Assembly: GCF_039524395.1 (NCBI RefSeq)
Contig: NZ_BAAAGO010000001.1
Length of the DNA stretch: 64,000 nucleotides
Source: Micropruina glycogenica
GTDB taxonomy: Bacteria > Actinomycetota > Actinomycetes > Propionibacteriales > Propionibacteriaceae
Reading direction: 5' to 3' (one strand)
The notes under the pieces: model-generated
What the model saw: only the letters and a program-made list of their open reading frames with translations
What the model was told of the DNA's origin: nothing
Database searches by the model: none
Program-made: the position numbers and the translations under genes
Shown: one piece after another, positions 34,208 to 42,258 of the stretch
Layout: each line of letters opens with the position of its first letter
Numbering within the stretch: position 1 is the stretch's first letter

Positions 34208-34870
34208 TCAGTGGGTGTGCAGACGGCGCGCCGTCACGCGTTCTGAGATCTCGAACACTCCTTCCAGAATCAGTGCCAGTACCACCACCAGCAGGGCGGC
34301 GGCCAGCATCTGTGGGTAATCCTGCGTCTTCAGGCCGAGAAACAGGAAGCGTCCCAAGCCGCCTGCCCCCACATAGGCGGCCAGAGTGGCGGTGGCGACC
34401 ACCTGCAGGGTGGCCGAGCGTAGTCCGCCGATCAGCAGGGGCAAGCCCAGCGGCATCTCGACCCGGGTGAGAATCTGCCATTCCGACATGCCCATCGCGC
34501 GGGCGGCGTCCACAGTGCGGGGGTCGATCGCCTCGATGCCGGCGTAGGCCCCGGCCAGCACCGAAGGCACGGCCAGCAGCACCAGCGCCACCATGGGCGC
34601 GATCAGGCCGACGCCCAGCACCAGGCCCACCAGGGTGACCACGCCCAGCGTGGGCAGCGCCCTGGCTGCGCCGGACGACGCCACCACCAGGCCCCGTCCG
34701 CGTCCGGTGTGGCCCACCAGGTAGCCCAGCGGAATGGCGATCACAGACGCCAGCACGACCGCCAGAATCGTGTACCACAGGTGCTCCCACGACCGGGCCC
34801 ATACCCCGTTCGGCCCACTCGCGTTGGCGGGGTCGGCGATCCAGGCGATGGCTTGGCTGAAGTAGTTCAT
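34208..34870 (-). CDS. Osmoprotectant ABC transporter permease 2
   Basis: A 220-residue BPD-type permease with six predicted helices; the coupling EAA motif is visible as DAARAMGMSEWQILTRVEMPLGLP-like sequence near residue 130. It pairs with the permease encoded just upstream, as in OpuCB/OpuCD. Its ATG overlaps the stop of that permease (ATGA). Confidence 0.9.
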   Translation of the reverse strand: MNYFSQAIAWIADPANASGPNGVWARSWEHLWYTILAVVLASVIAIPLGYLVGHTGRGRGLVVASSGAARALPTLGVVTLVGLVLGVGLIAPMVALVLLAVPSVLAGAYAGIEAIDPRTVDAARAMGMSEWQILTRVEMPLGLPLLIGGLRSATLQVVATATLAAYVGAGGLGRFLFLGLKTQDYPQMLAAALLVVVLALILEGVFEISERVTARRLHTH

Positions 34871-35505
34871 CGGCGCGCCTTCGTCCAGGGCATCAGCGCT
34901 CGGCCGGCCAGCACCAGCAGACCGTCCACGATCAGCGCCAAAGCGACGGTGGCCATGATGCCGGTGAGCACCTCGGCGATGATGCCGCGTTGAAAGCCGT
35001 CCACGAACAGCAGGCCCAGGTTGTCGACGCCCAGCAGCGAACTCACCGTCACCAGGCTGATCGTGCTCACCGACACCACCCGCAGCCCGGCCAGCAGCAC
35101 CGGGCCGGCCAGTGGCAGCTCGACGGCGAAGAACCGTCCGGCGGCCGAGTAGCCCAGAGCTGTGGACGACAGCACCACCGGCATGCCGACCGACGCCAGG
35201 GCGTCGGCGGCCGAGCGCACCATCAGCGCCAGGCCGTACAGGGTGAGCGCCACGATCACGTTGATGCGGTCGCGCACCCCGAAGCCGAGTACCGAGGGCA
35301 ACACCACGAACAGCGGCAGCGACGGAATCGCGTACAGCAGGCCGGCGGCGGTCAGCAGGGTGGCCCGCGACCAGCGGTACCGGTTGGCCACCCAGCCCAG
35401 CGGCAGCGCCAGCACGAACGAGGCGACGATCGCCGGAATCGCGAGCAGCAGGTGCGACAGCGTGCGCGACCCGATCAGCTCGAGGTTGTTGAGCACCCAG
35501 GTCAT
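34867..35505 (-). CDS. Osmoprotectant ABC transporter permease 1
   Basis: A 212-residue BPD-type permease with about six helices. Conserved parts are RTLSHLLLAIPAIVASFVLA at the start and ALGYSAAGRFFAVELPLAGP in the coupling region. It overlaps the ATPase stop by one base (TGATG) and the next permease start by four, so all subunits are coupled. Confidence 0.9.
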   Translation of the reverse strand: MTWVLNNLELIGSRTLSHLLLAIPAIVASFVLALPLGWVANRYRWSRATLLTAAGLLYAIPSLPLFVVLPSVLGFGVRDRINVIVALTLYGLALMVRSAADALASVGMPVVLSSTALGYSAAGRFFAVELPLAGPVLLAGLRVVSVSTISLVTVSSLLGVDNLGLLFVDGFQRGIIAEVLTGIMATVALALIVDGLLVLAGRALMPWTKARR

Positions 35506-36323
35506 CAGCCGGGCTCCACCAGCCGGCCGGCCGGACGTCCGTGGCCGTCCACCACGAGAGTGCCGGTCGGGGTCTCGCGCAGGTGCAGGTCGAGGGTGCC
35601 GCGGCCGAGACCCAGGAAGTCGGCCACGAAGTCGTCCGCCGGCTCGGCCACCACCTGCTGCGGAGTACCGGCCTGCGCGATGCGGGCACCCTTGGCCAGA
35701 ATGACGATCTGGTCGCCGAGGGCCAACGCCTCGGCGATGTCGTGGGTGACGAACACGATCGTCTTCTCGAGTTCGCGCTGAATGCGCAGCAGTTCGGCCT
35801 GCAGGTCGGCCCGCACCAACGGGTCGACGGCGCCGAACGGTTCGTCCATCAGCAGAATGTTGGGGTCGGCGGCGAGCCCGCGGGCCACGCCGACCCGCTG
35901 CTGCTGGCCGCCCGAGAGCTGGTCGGGGTAGCGGTTGGCCTGGCGGGCCTCGAGCCCGACCAGCTCCATCAGTTCGGCCGCCCGGGCGTGCGCCTGCGCC
36001 TTCGGCACGCCGTTCAGCAGCGGCACGGTGGCGATGTTGTCGATCACCTTGCGGTGCGGCAGCAGGCCCGCGTTCTGCATCACGTACCCGATCCGCCGGC
36101 GCAACGGCACCGGTGGAACGTCCGCCACGTTCTCGTCGTCGATCCACACCGCACCGCTGGTCGGGTCGACCATGCGGTTCACCATGCGCAGCAGGGTGGT
36201 TTTGCCGCAGCCGGACGATCCGACCAGCACGGTGGTCTTGCCCGTGGGCGCCTCGAGAGTGAAGTCGCGCACGGCCTCGGTGCCGTCGGGGTACGACTTG
36301 CACACGTCCTGAAATCGGATCAT
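35505..36323 (-). CDS. Osmoprotectant ABC transporter ATP-binding protein
   Basis: A 272-residue ABC ATPase: Walker A GSSGCGKT, Q-loop in GYVMQNAGLLPHRKV, signature LSGGQQQRV, Walker B ILLMDEPFGAVDPL and H-loop VFVTHDIAEAL, a pattern close to OpuCA/ProV. The C-terminal regulatory part is short and has no complete CBS pair. First gene of the operon. The ATG at 36323 was chosen where family homology starts (MIRFQDVCKSYPDG). A GTATAC site 30 bases upstream lies between it and the divergent GNAT gene. Confidence 0.92.
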   Translation of the reverse strand: MIRFQDVCKSYPDGTEAVRDFTLEAPTGKTTVLVGSSGCGKTTLLRMVNRMVDPTSGAVWIDDENVADVPPVPLRRRIGYVMQNAGLLPHRKVIDNIATVPLLNGVPKAQAHARAAELMELVGLEARQANRYPDQLSGGQQQRVGVARGLAADPNILLMDEPFGAVDPLVRADLQAELLRIQRELEKTIVFVTHDIAEALALGDQIVILAKGARIAQAGTPQQVVAEPADDFVADFLGLGRGTLDLHLRETPTGTLVVDGHGRPAGRLVEPG

Positions 36324-36355
36324 TGCCCTACTCAACCCCACCACGGCCCGATTCG

Positions 36356-36361
36356 TATACT
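36356..36361 (+). promoter_or_regulatory. -10 box (TATACT) of the GNAT gene
   Basis: TATACT ends six bases before the GTG at 36368, the leaderless arrangement seen at other genes here. The embedded GTATAC is symmetrical and could also serve the divergent ABC operon. Confidence 0.5.
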
Positions 36362-36367
36362 CACCCT

Positions 36368-36652
36368 GTGGGTGAAACCGTCGAGCACAACGCGCGAAAG
36401 TCACGTTTCGAGATTCATGTCGACGGCGCACTGGCCGGCGTCGCGCACTACGACCTGAGCAACGGCGTGGCCGACTTCGACCACACCGAGGTGTCGCCTG
36501 CCTACAACGGACGAGGGCTCGGCACCACGTTGGTGAAGGGTGCGCTCGACCAGGTGCGGGCCGCCGGCACGTGGAAGGTGCGGGCCACCTGCCCGTTCGT
36601 GGTCACGTTCTTGAAGCGGCACCCCGAGTACGACGACCTCGTCGTGCCTTGA
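36368..36652 (+). CDS. Small GNAT N-acetyltransferase (YjdJ-type)
   Basis: A 94-residue minimal GNAT domain of the type once called GCN5-related YjdJ. It has a beta-strand start SRFEIHVDGALAGVAHYDL, FDHTEVSPAYNGRGLGTTLVKG with the acetyl-CoA-binding turn, and the terminal CPFVVTFLKRHPEYDDLV motif. It probably acetylates a small molecule or protein N-terminus; substrate unknown. The GTG at 36368 fits the family length and a leaderless promoter. Confidence 0.9.
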   Translation: MGETVEHNARKSRFEIHVDGALAGVAHYDLSNGVADFDHTEVSPAYNGRGLGTTLVKGALDQVRAAGTWKVRATCPFVVTFLKRHPEYDDLVVP

Positions 36653-37160
36653 ACGATTCCGTTGGCTGAGCTGGTCGAACCCCTCTTGGTGGTGACGCTC
36701 TGGCGGCTGGGCGTCCTGCTGGTGACCGTCATCCCGACGAGTCGGGATCTCCGTCTTGAGGTGCGCGGTGGTGAGATCCCGGCTTCCGCCGGGGTGGCGA
36801 GTGCGCTGGGTTCCACCGCGACGACAGAGGTCTCGACATGCTCGACCAGCGGCGGTCGTCCGAACGTTCGCTCGTGAAATGACGACCGATTCTGGGGCCA
36901 GTCGGCCTCAGCAGGCGTGCGAGTCGCGAAATCGGTCGTCATGTGACGGACGACCTCGCCCCAACAAGTACCGGCGCTCACCGAGATGTCGGACTCGGAT
37001 TGGGGGCCTTGGCCCGCCATCTCTCAGTCGGGACGGCCGGCAGGAAGGCCGCCGAGGTCGTTCTTTCGGACGAGTCGAGTCGGGCCGCATGGGGGATGGT
37101 TCAGGGGCCGCAGCCAGCCATCCTGGTGCAACCGATCCAACTCAACGAAGGCGATTGCAC
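36653..37160. other. 508-bp repeat-rich intergenic region
   Basis: No gene was recognised. It holds degenerate REP-A copies (about 36662-36685 and 36828-36852), two REP-B copies (36728-36752 and 36771-36798, in opposite orientation), and a perfect 13-bp inverted repeat ATGACGACCGATT (36879-36891) with AATCGGTCGTCAT (36930-36942), 38 bases apart. The rest, 36943-37160, shows nothing specific except that it must carry the promoter for the membrane protein gene at 37161. Confidence 0.7.
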
Positions 37161-37637
37161 ATGGCAACCAAGACCGACAACCCGTTTCAGAGCCGCGAAG
37201 TTCCCATCCAGTCGAAACTCGCAGCAGCCTGGACGAGCTTCATGTTCCTGTACGTCTACGTCGACCTGCTCGGGCTGTACAAGCCGGGCATGGTCGACGA
37301 CATCCTCAACGGCAAGGTCTTCACTTTCGAGATCACCGAGACCTTCGCTGCCAGTGCTCTGGCGGCCACGGTGCTCCCGACCCTGATGATCCTGCTCTCT
37401 GCGACACTGCCCGCCCGAGCCAACCGCGTCACGAACCTCGTGGTGGCCACCCTGCTGATTCCGTACATGGCGTTCAACCTGGCCGGCGGGGAGTGGCTGT
37501 TCTACTACGGGCTCGGGCTCGCCGTCGAACTGCTCGTGCTCGCGTTCATTCTGCGCTCTGCCTGGACGTGGCCCCGCACCTCGCCGGCATCGACGGACGC
37601 GGCCGGGCGGGACGCGATACCGGTGGCTCTACGCTGA
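37161..37637 (+). CDS. Four-helix membrane protein, DUF6326-like
   Basis: A 158-residue integral membrane protein with four predicted helices. The pattern FMFLYVYVDLLGLYKPG, then LPTLMILLSATLPARANR and a C-terminal tyrosine-rich helix resembles DUF6326 proteins; the name is from memory. Function unknown. The histidine kinase gene begins four bases after its stop, so the membrane protein may be an accessory sensor component or a target of the two-component system. Confidence 0.7.
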   Translation: MATKTDNPFQSREVPIQSKLAAAWTSFMFLYVYVDLLGLYKPGMVDDILNGKVFTFEITETFAASALAATVLPTLMILLSATLPARANRVTNLVVATLLIPYMAFNLAGGEWLFYYGLGLAVELLVLAFILRSAWTWPRTSPASTDAAGRDAIPVALR

Positions 37638-37641
37638 ACCG

Positions 37642-38781
37642 GTGACTGCTGTGTGGCACTCGATCTGGGGCGAGCCCCGGCCGGCAGACCCGCCGCCCAT
37701 CGGTCGCCTGGATTGGCTGCTGGTGGGTGTGTTGGCAATCGCCGCACTGATCGAAGGCATCGCCCGGCCCGGCCTGGTGGGGCAACCGTTCGTCACCGGG
37801 CTGGCTGTGGCGCTGATGCCAGCCCTGGTCTGGCGCCGGAACCGTCCACTGTTGATGTGTGTGATCGGCTTTGCTGTCGCGGGGCTGTTGTCTGCCCTGG
37901 CCTGGGCGACGGCGACAGACGAGATCGGCCTGTACTCGATGATGGCCGTGCTGATCCTGCTGTACTCGTTGGTGCGCTGGGGTTCGGGCCGAGAGATCGT
38001 GCTGGGCCTGGTCTGTGTGGCCATCAGCGCCGGATTCGGCCTGTCTGTCACCTCGGCGGGCCCGGCCGAGGTGATCGGCAGCGTGCTGTTGCTGCTGCTG
38101 TTCGTTGCCTTCGCGGCGGTGTTTCGTTACCGAGCTGCGCTGTGGGATCGCCAGCAGCGGGCCGTCCGCAATCACGAGCGGTTGGCGCTCGCTCGCGAGC
38201 TGCACGACACCGTTGCCCACCACGTGTCGGCCATCGCTGTGCAGGCGCAGGCCGGCGGTGTGGTGGTGGGCACCCAACCCGATCAGGCGTCCGGAATCTT
38301 CGCGGCGATCGAGTCCGAGGCGTCGCTGACCCTGGCAGAGATGCGTGCCATGGTGCGGGTGCTGCGCGATGATCAGGCGGACGCCTACGCGCCGCGGTTG
38401 GGCGTCACCGCGCTGACTGGCCTGGTTCGCTCAGACAGCACGCCGGCGGTGGAAGTGTCGCTGACGGGAAGCCTTGCCGGGTTGCCGCCCGCCGTGGACG
38501 CCGCCGTCTACCGGATCGCGCAAGAGGCACTGACGAATGCTCTGCGCCACGCACGCAACGCGACCCGGGTCGTGATCGAGGTGCGGGCCGAGGGCGACGT
38601 GGTGCGGGTGCGGGTCGTCGATGACGGGCTGCCCGCGTCACGGGCGGGCGTAGAGCACGGTTTCGGGCTGCCTGGCATGACGGAACGGGCACTCATGCTG
38701 GGCGGGTCGTTGCGGGCCGGACCCGGTGCCGACCGCGGCTGGGTGGTCGAGGCCGTCCTGCCGGCGCGGGGGCTCACGTGA
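37642..38781 (+). CDS. NarL-type sensor histidine kinase
   Basis: A 379-residue kinase with about five N-terminal membrane helices and no large sensor loop, so it probably senses the membrane. The dimerisation/phosphoacceptor block is ERLALARELHDTVAHHVSAI with His188, as in HisKA_3/DesK-type kinases, and the ATPase has ALTNALRHARNAT and HGFGLPGMTERALMLGG. The start GTG has TACGCT six bases upstream. Its stop overlaps the response regulator start (GTGA). Confidence 0.92.
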   Translation: MTAVWHSIWGEPRPADPPPIGRLDWLLVGVLAIAALIEGIARPGLVGQPFVTGLAVALMPALVWRRNRPLLMCVIGFAVAGLLSALAWATATDEIGLYSMMAVLILLYSLVRWGSGREIVLGLVCVAISAGFGLSVTSAGPAEVIGSVLLLLLFVAFAAVFRYRAALWDRQQRAVRNHERLALARELHDTVAHHVSAIAVQAQAGGVVVGTQPDQASGIFAAIESEASLTLAEMRAMVRVLRDDQADAYAPRLGVTALTGLVRSDSTPAVEVSLTGSLAGLPPAVDAAVYRIAQEALTNALRHARNATRVVIEVRAEGDVVRVRVVDDGLPASRAGVEHGFGLPGMTERALMLGGSLRAGPGADRGWVVEAVLPARGLT

Positions 38782-39425
38782 GCATTCGGGTGGTTGTGGT
38801 CGACGACCAGGATCTGGTGCGCACCGGGCTGGTGATGATCGTGAACGCGCACCCCGATTTCGAGGTCGTCGGTGAGGCAGCCGACGGGCTGGCCGCCATC
38901 GAGCTGGTCACCAGGCTTCGCCCCGACGTGCTGCTGATAGACATTCGCATGCCGGGGCTCGACGGCGTCGAGGTGACCCGGCGGCTGGCCGGGCCCGGCG
39001 TCGCCGACCCGGTTGCGGTCGTGGTGATCACCACCTTCGACTCCGACGACTACGTGCTCGGGGCAGTGCGCGCCGGGGCGCGCGGATTCCTGCTCAAGGA
39101 TGCGGGCCCAGCGCTGCTGATTCAGGCCATTCAGGCCGCCGCCGACGGTGAGGCGCTGATCGCCCCCAGCGTCACCCCACGGCTGTTGGCGACCCTCGTC
39201 GACCGTGCGCCAGGACCAGTCAGCCAACCCGTCGACCGGCTGACCCCGCGCGAAGAAGAAGTGTTGGTGCTGGTGGCGAAGGGCGGCACCAACGCCGAGA
39301 TCGCCCAGGAGTTGTTCATCAGCCTGACCACCGTCAAAACCCACGTGGCCGCACTGATGGCCAAGCTGGGCGTGCGCAACCGGGTCGAGATCGCGATGTG
39401 GGCCTACCAGACACACCGCGTGTGA
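38778..39425 (+). CDS. NarL/LuxR-family response regulator
   Basis: A 215-residue regulator: receiver domain with acidic pair Asp9-Asp10, phosphoacceptor Asp55 in LLIDIRMPG, Thr in VVITTFD and Lys in FLLKDAG; C-terminal LuxR helix-turn-helix at ~150-210 (LTPREEEVLVLVAKGGTNAE, then LFISLTTVKTHVAALMAKLG). It should be phosphorylated by the kinase encoded directly upstream and act as a DNA-binding dimer. Targets are unknown; the adjacent membrane protein gene is a candidate. Confidence 0.95.
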   Translation: MSIRVVVVDDQDLVRTGLVMIVNAHPDFEVVGEAADGLAAIELVTRLRPDVLLIDIRMPGLDGVEVTRRLAGPGVADPVAVVVITTFDSDDYVLGAVRAGARGFLLKDAGPALLIQAIQAAADGEALIAPSVTPRLLATLVDRAPGPVSQPVDRLTPREEEVLVLVAKGGTNAEIAQELFISLTTVKTHVAALMAKLGVRNRVEIAMWAYQTHRV

Positions 39426-39437
39426 CGACGTGCTGCT

Positions 39438-40169
39438 TCAGTCGGTCGCGTACCGGGTAACGAAGTTGCGCAGCAGCAGGTGCGGGTACTCGCGCACGCC
39501 CGAGTTGCGGGCCATCTCGATCAGAATGTCGTAGTCGTCGGGGTGAAAATAGCCGGCGTTGCGGTAAATCTGCATGCGTTGCGCCAGCGACTCGATGTCG
39601 AGCTCGGGGTGAAACTGGGTGACGTACACGTTGCTGCCGTACCGGTACATCTGCACCGGACAGGCCTGACCCGCGCCCAACAGCACCGCGCCCGGCGGCA
39701 CTCCGTTGCAGGCCTCCTTGTGGCCGACGAACGCGTAGAACGACTGCGGAATGCCGTTCAGAATCGGGTCGCCGGCGGCCGCCTCGGTGAGCCGCACCTC
39801 GATCGCGCCCAGGCCTTCGCCGTAGGTGCGGTCGACCGTGCCGCCCAGGTGCACCGTCACGGTGCCGATGCCGTAACACATGCCCAGAAACGGAAAGTCG
39901 GCCGCGACGATGTGGTCGACCACGTTGCGAATGTCGCTCTCGATGCGCAGTTGCAGGTCGCTCTTCACCGCGTCTGAGATGTTGAACGGGCTGCCGCCCA
40001 GCAGCACGCCCGAGTAGTCCTCGAGATGCAGCCGCGGCAGCGGCCCCGCCTCGACGCGCAGGTGCACCAGTTCGTCGGGCGCCAGGCCGGCGTGCAGCCG
40101 CACCGACTCGTACTCGTCACGAGCAGCCTTGTCGTGGTCGCGGGTGGCCAGCAGCACGAACGGTTTCAC
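39438..40169 (-). CDS. Class I glutamine amidotransferase
   Basis: A 243-residue stand-alone class I amidotransferase: nucleophile Cys98 in FLGMCYG, His187 and Glu189 in QFHPELD. It resembles the GMP-synthase-type amidotransferase domain and its stand-alone relatives acting on gamma-glutamyl compounds. The gene follows the glutamate-cysteine ligase by ten bases in the same direction, so a role in gamma-glutamyl peptide metabolism is plausible but inferred. The GTG at 40169 has TAACCT seven bases upstream. Confidence 0.85.
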   Translation of the reverse strand: MKPFVLLATRDHDKAARDEYESVRLHAGLAPDELVHLRVEAGPLPRLHLEDYSGVLLGGSPFNISDAVKSDLQLRIESDIRNVVDHIVAADFPFLGMCYGIGTVTVHLGGTVDRTYGEGLGAIEVRLTEAAAGDPILNGIPQSFYAFVGHKEACNGVPPGAVLLGAGQACPVQMYRYGSNVYVTQFHPELDIESLAQRMQIYRNAGYFHPDDYDILIEMARNSGVREYPHLLLRNFVTRYATD

Positions 40170-40179
40170 GGCGAGAAGG

Positions 40180-41295
40180 TTAGCCCCAGGTCGGACGGTC
40201 GGCGCCGGTGGAGTCCACCAACTGACGCAGCGCCTGCTCGGGGCCGCCCGCGGCGCGCTGCCGCAGGTAGCTCGGGCCATGCTCGAGCAGGTCGTTGATG
40301 AAGGCCAGCTCGTCGGCGCAGTGCAGTTCGGCGGCGATCGGCTCGAGCCGGTTGAGCCAGTCGAGAATGCCCTCGCGCATGGGCCGCAGCTTCTGCCCGA
40401 CCCGGGGCGTGACCACGTCGGTGTCGAGGCCGTAGCGGGCGGCCCGCCACTTGTTCTCTTTCATGAACCACATCGGCAGCCGGGCGATCGCGCGGCCGTC
40501 GTCCAACTCGCGCGACATGTACTCGGCCAGGCATTGGGTGAGCGCAGTCATCGCACCCAGTTCGGCGAACGTGGGCACCGAGTCGAGCACCCGGTTCTCG
40601 ATCGTGCCGAACGTGGACGGCCGCACGTCCCACCGAATCTCGTTGGGTGCGGTGATCATGCCGGCCTCTTCGAGTTCGGTGGCGTAGTGCTCGAACTCGT
40701 CCCAGCCGTCCATCGGGTAGGGCAGGCCGTTGGTGGGCAGTTGTTGAAAGATCATGGTGCGCTGTGACGCGTAGCCCGAGTCGACGCCCTCCCAGAACGG
40801 CGACGACCCGGTGAGCGCGATGAAGTACGGCGAGAACCGGGCCAGGCCGTAAGTGATCGGCAGCGCCTTGTCGCGGTGGTCGATGCCGACGTGAATGTGG
40901 GTGCCGAAGATCGCCATCTGCCGGCCCCAGTAGCCGTTGCGGTCGGCCACCACGTTGTAGCGCCAGAAACCGAAGTGCTGCTGCTCGGCGGCCTTCGAGA
41001 TCGGGTGCGCGCCTGCGCCCAACAGCCGGGTGTCGTCGCCGGCCAGGTTCTGCACGTGCCGCAGGTGGCCGCGCAGTTCGTCCACGGCCTCGTCGACGCG
41101 ATGGTGCACGCCGGTGACCAGCTCGATCATGCCGGTCAGGTACTCGCGGCGAATCGGGCCGGCCTTGGGGTCGTCCACGCCGTCGAGCACACGTTGCGCG
41201 CGCGGCGCGAGTTCAAGGGTGTCTGCATCGACCAGAGCGAGTTCCCACTCCACGCCGATGGTGGACTTGCCGCCCGGCACGAACTCGAACCGCAT
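40180..41295 (-). CDS. Glutamate-cysteine ligase family 2 (YbdK/GCS2)
   Basis: A 371-residue carboxylate-amine ligase of the GCS2 family. Family blocks: STIGVEWELALVD, LTGMIELVTGVH, GAGAHPISKA, FGTHIHVGIDH, NEIRWDVRPSTFGTIENRV and NKWRAARYGLDTDVV. These enzymes join glutamate to cysteine or a related amine with ATP. The function fits low-molecular-weight thiol or ergothioneine-type pathways, but no other pathway gene is nearby. GAGGAGG precedes the ATG and TAGACT lies upstream. Confidence 0.92.
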   Translation of the reverse strand: MRFEFVPGGKSTIGVEWELALVDADTLELAPRAQRVLDGVDDPKAGPIRREYLTGMIELVTGVHHRVDEAVDELRGHLRHVQNLAGDDTRLLGAGAHPISKAAEQQHFGFWRYNVVADRNGYWGRQMAIFGTHIHVGIDHRDKALPITYGLARFSPYFIALTGSSPFWEGVDSGYASQRTMIFQQLPTNGLPYPMDGWDEFEHYATELEEAGMITAPNEIRWDVRPSTFGTIENRVLDSVPTFAELGAMTALTQCLAEYMSRELDDGRAIARLPMWFMKENKWRAARYGLDTDVVTPRVGQKLRPMREGILDWLNRLEPIAAELHCADELAFINDLLEHGPSYLRQRAAGGPEQALRQLVDSTGADRPTWG

Positions 41296-41329
41296 CCACT
41301 CCTCCTCGACTCGGGGGAGAGTCTAAGGG

Positions 41330-42163
41330 CTAAGCGTCGACCCACCCATAGATGCCTTTGAGGGCGACGGTTCGCTCAGCCACGGTGCCCTTGTAGTCGC
41401 CGCCGATCACCTTGAGCCTGCCGTCGGCCAGCACCTCGGTGACGATGGCGACCCCGGTGGACGTCTTGGGCGTGTCGGGCGCGGTGCCGAACAGCACCAG
41501 GTCGCCCGGCCCGACGCCGTCGGTGCCCAGGTGCGCCCGGTTGTGCATGGCGCCCCAGGCGTACAGGTCGCCCGAGAACGAGAACTTGGGCACCACGTTG
41601 CCGGCCTTGTTCCAGGCCCAGGTGGCGAACAGCGACGACCACGGCATGCAGCCGCCGTAGGGGTTGCAGTTGTTCTTCTTCTCGGCGATGCCGCGCTGGC
41701 TGCGGGCGGCCTTGACGATGGCCTGCTCGACGTTGGGCGGCCGGGTCGTGGCCGTTGTGGACGGCTGGCTCGTCTTCTCTTGGCAGATGCTCAGAGCCGC
41801 CGAGTCGCCTCCGTCGACGAAGACGGACGCCACGTACCCGGTCTTCTTCTTGTAGGTGACCTTGTTCCACACGTTCGAGGCCTTGACGCCGTTGCTGACG
41901 GTGTCGCCGATGGTTTTGCAGGCCATGGTGATGACGGTCTTGTGCGGAATGCGGATCAGCCGGGCGCTGGACGTGGTGGGCTGCTCACGCAGCGACAACG
42001 GGGTCTTCTTGTTCGTGGCCACCGTGCCCTTGACCGAGGGCTGCTGCGCGAGGCCGGTGGCGCTCGGCTGGGGGGCCGGGGTGCTCTGCTCGCTGCTGGG
42101 TGAACCCGAGCAGCCCGCGAGCGCGATCAGCGTCAACGCGGTTGCCGCCAGCCGTGCCCTCAT
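41330..42163 (-). CDS. Lipoprotein with SH3-like and CHAP/NlpC-like domains
   Basis: A 277-residue lipoprotein. The signal ends in the lipobox LAGC at ~15-18. A Ser/Thr/Pro linker is followed by an SH3b-like region (~45-115: LSLREQPTTSSARLIRI, TYKKKTGYVASVFVDGG) and a peptidase-like domain from ~140 (IVKAARSQRGIAEKKNNCNP, CMPWSSLFATWAWNKAGN, GVGPGDLVLFG), which resembles CHAP/NlpC cysteine amidases with Cys as nucleophile and a downstream His not clearly placed. It would act on peptidoglycan outside the membrane. TACCGT lies seven bases before the ATG. Confidence 0.7.
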   Translation of the reverse strand: MRARLAATALTLIALAGCSGSPSSEQSTPAPQPSATGLAQQPSVKGTVATNKKTPLSLREQPTTSSARLIRIPHKTVITMACKTIGDTVSNGVKASNVWNKVTYKKKTGYVASVFVDGGDSAALSICQEKTSQPSTTATTRPPNVEQAIVKAARSQRGIAEKKNNCNPYGGCMPWSSLFATWAWNKAGNVVPKFSFSGDLYAWGAMHNRAHLGTDGVGPGDLVLFGTAPDTPKTSTGVAIVTEVLADGRLKVIGGDYKGTVAERTVALKGIYGWVDA

Positions 42164-42197
42164 GGGCCCGACGGTAACACGGCGGCGAAGCGCCGAC

Positions 42198-42239
42198 GGA
42201 GACGTGCGGTGCGGCATGGTTGCCGCACCGCACGATGTC
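42198..42239 (-). terminator. Strong hairpin after the FG-GAP gene
   Basis: GTGCGGTGCGGCA (42204-42216) and TGCCGCACCGCAC (42221-42233) make a perfect 13-bp stem with a 4-base loop, extended by GGAGAC with GTCTCC across a 3-base bulge. It lies about 20 bases after the stop of the FG-GAP gene on the minus strand. There is no T-tract, as usual for GC-rich actinomycete terminators. Confidence 0.75.
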
Positions 42240-42258
42240 TCCCACAGGGGTGGGTGGG

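Noticed and set aside
36324..36367. Riboswitch ahead of the osmoprotectant operon
   Set aside because: The leader is too short (about 40 bases) and shows only promoter-like elements.
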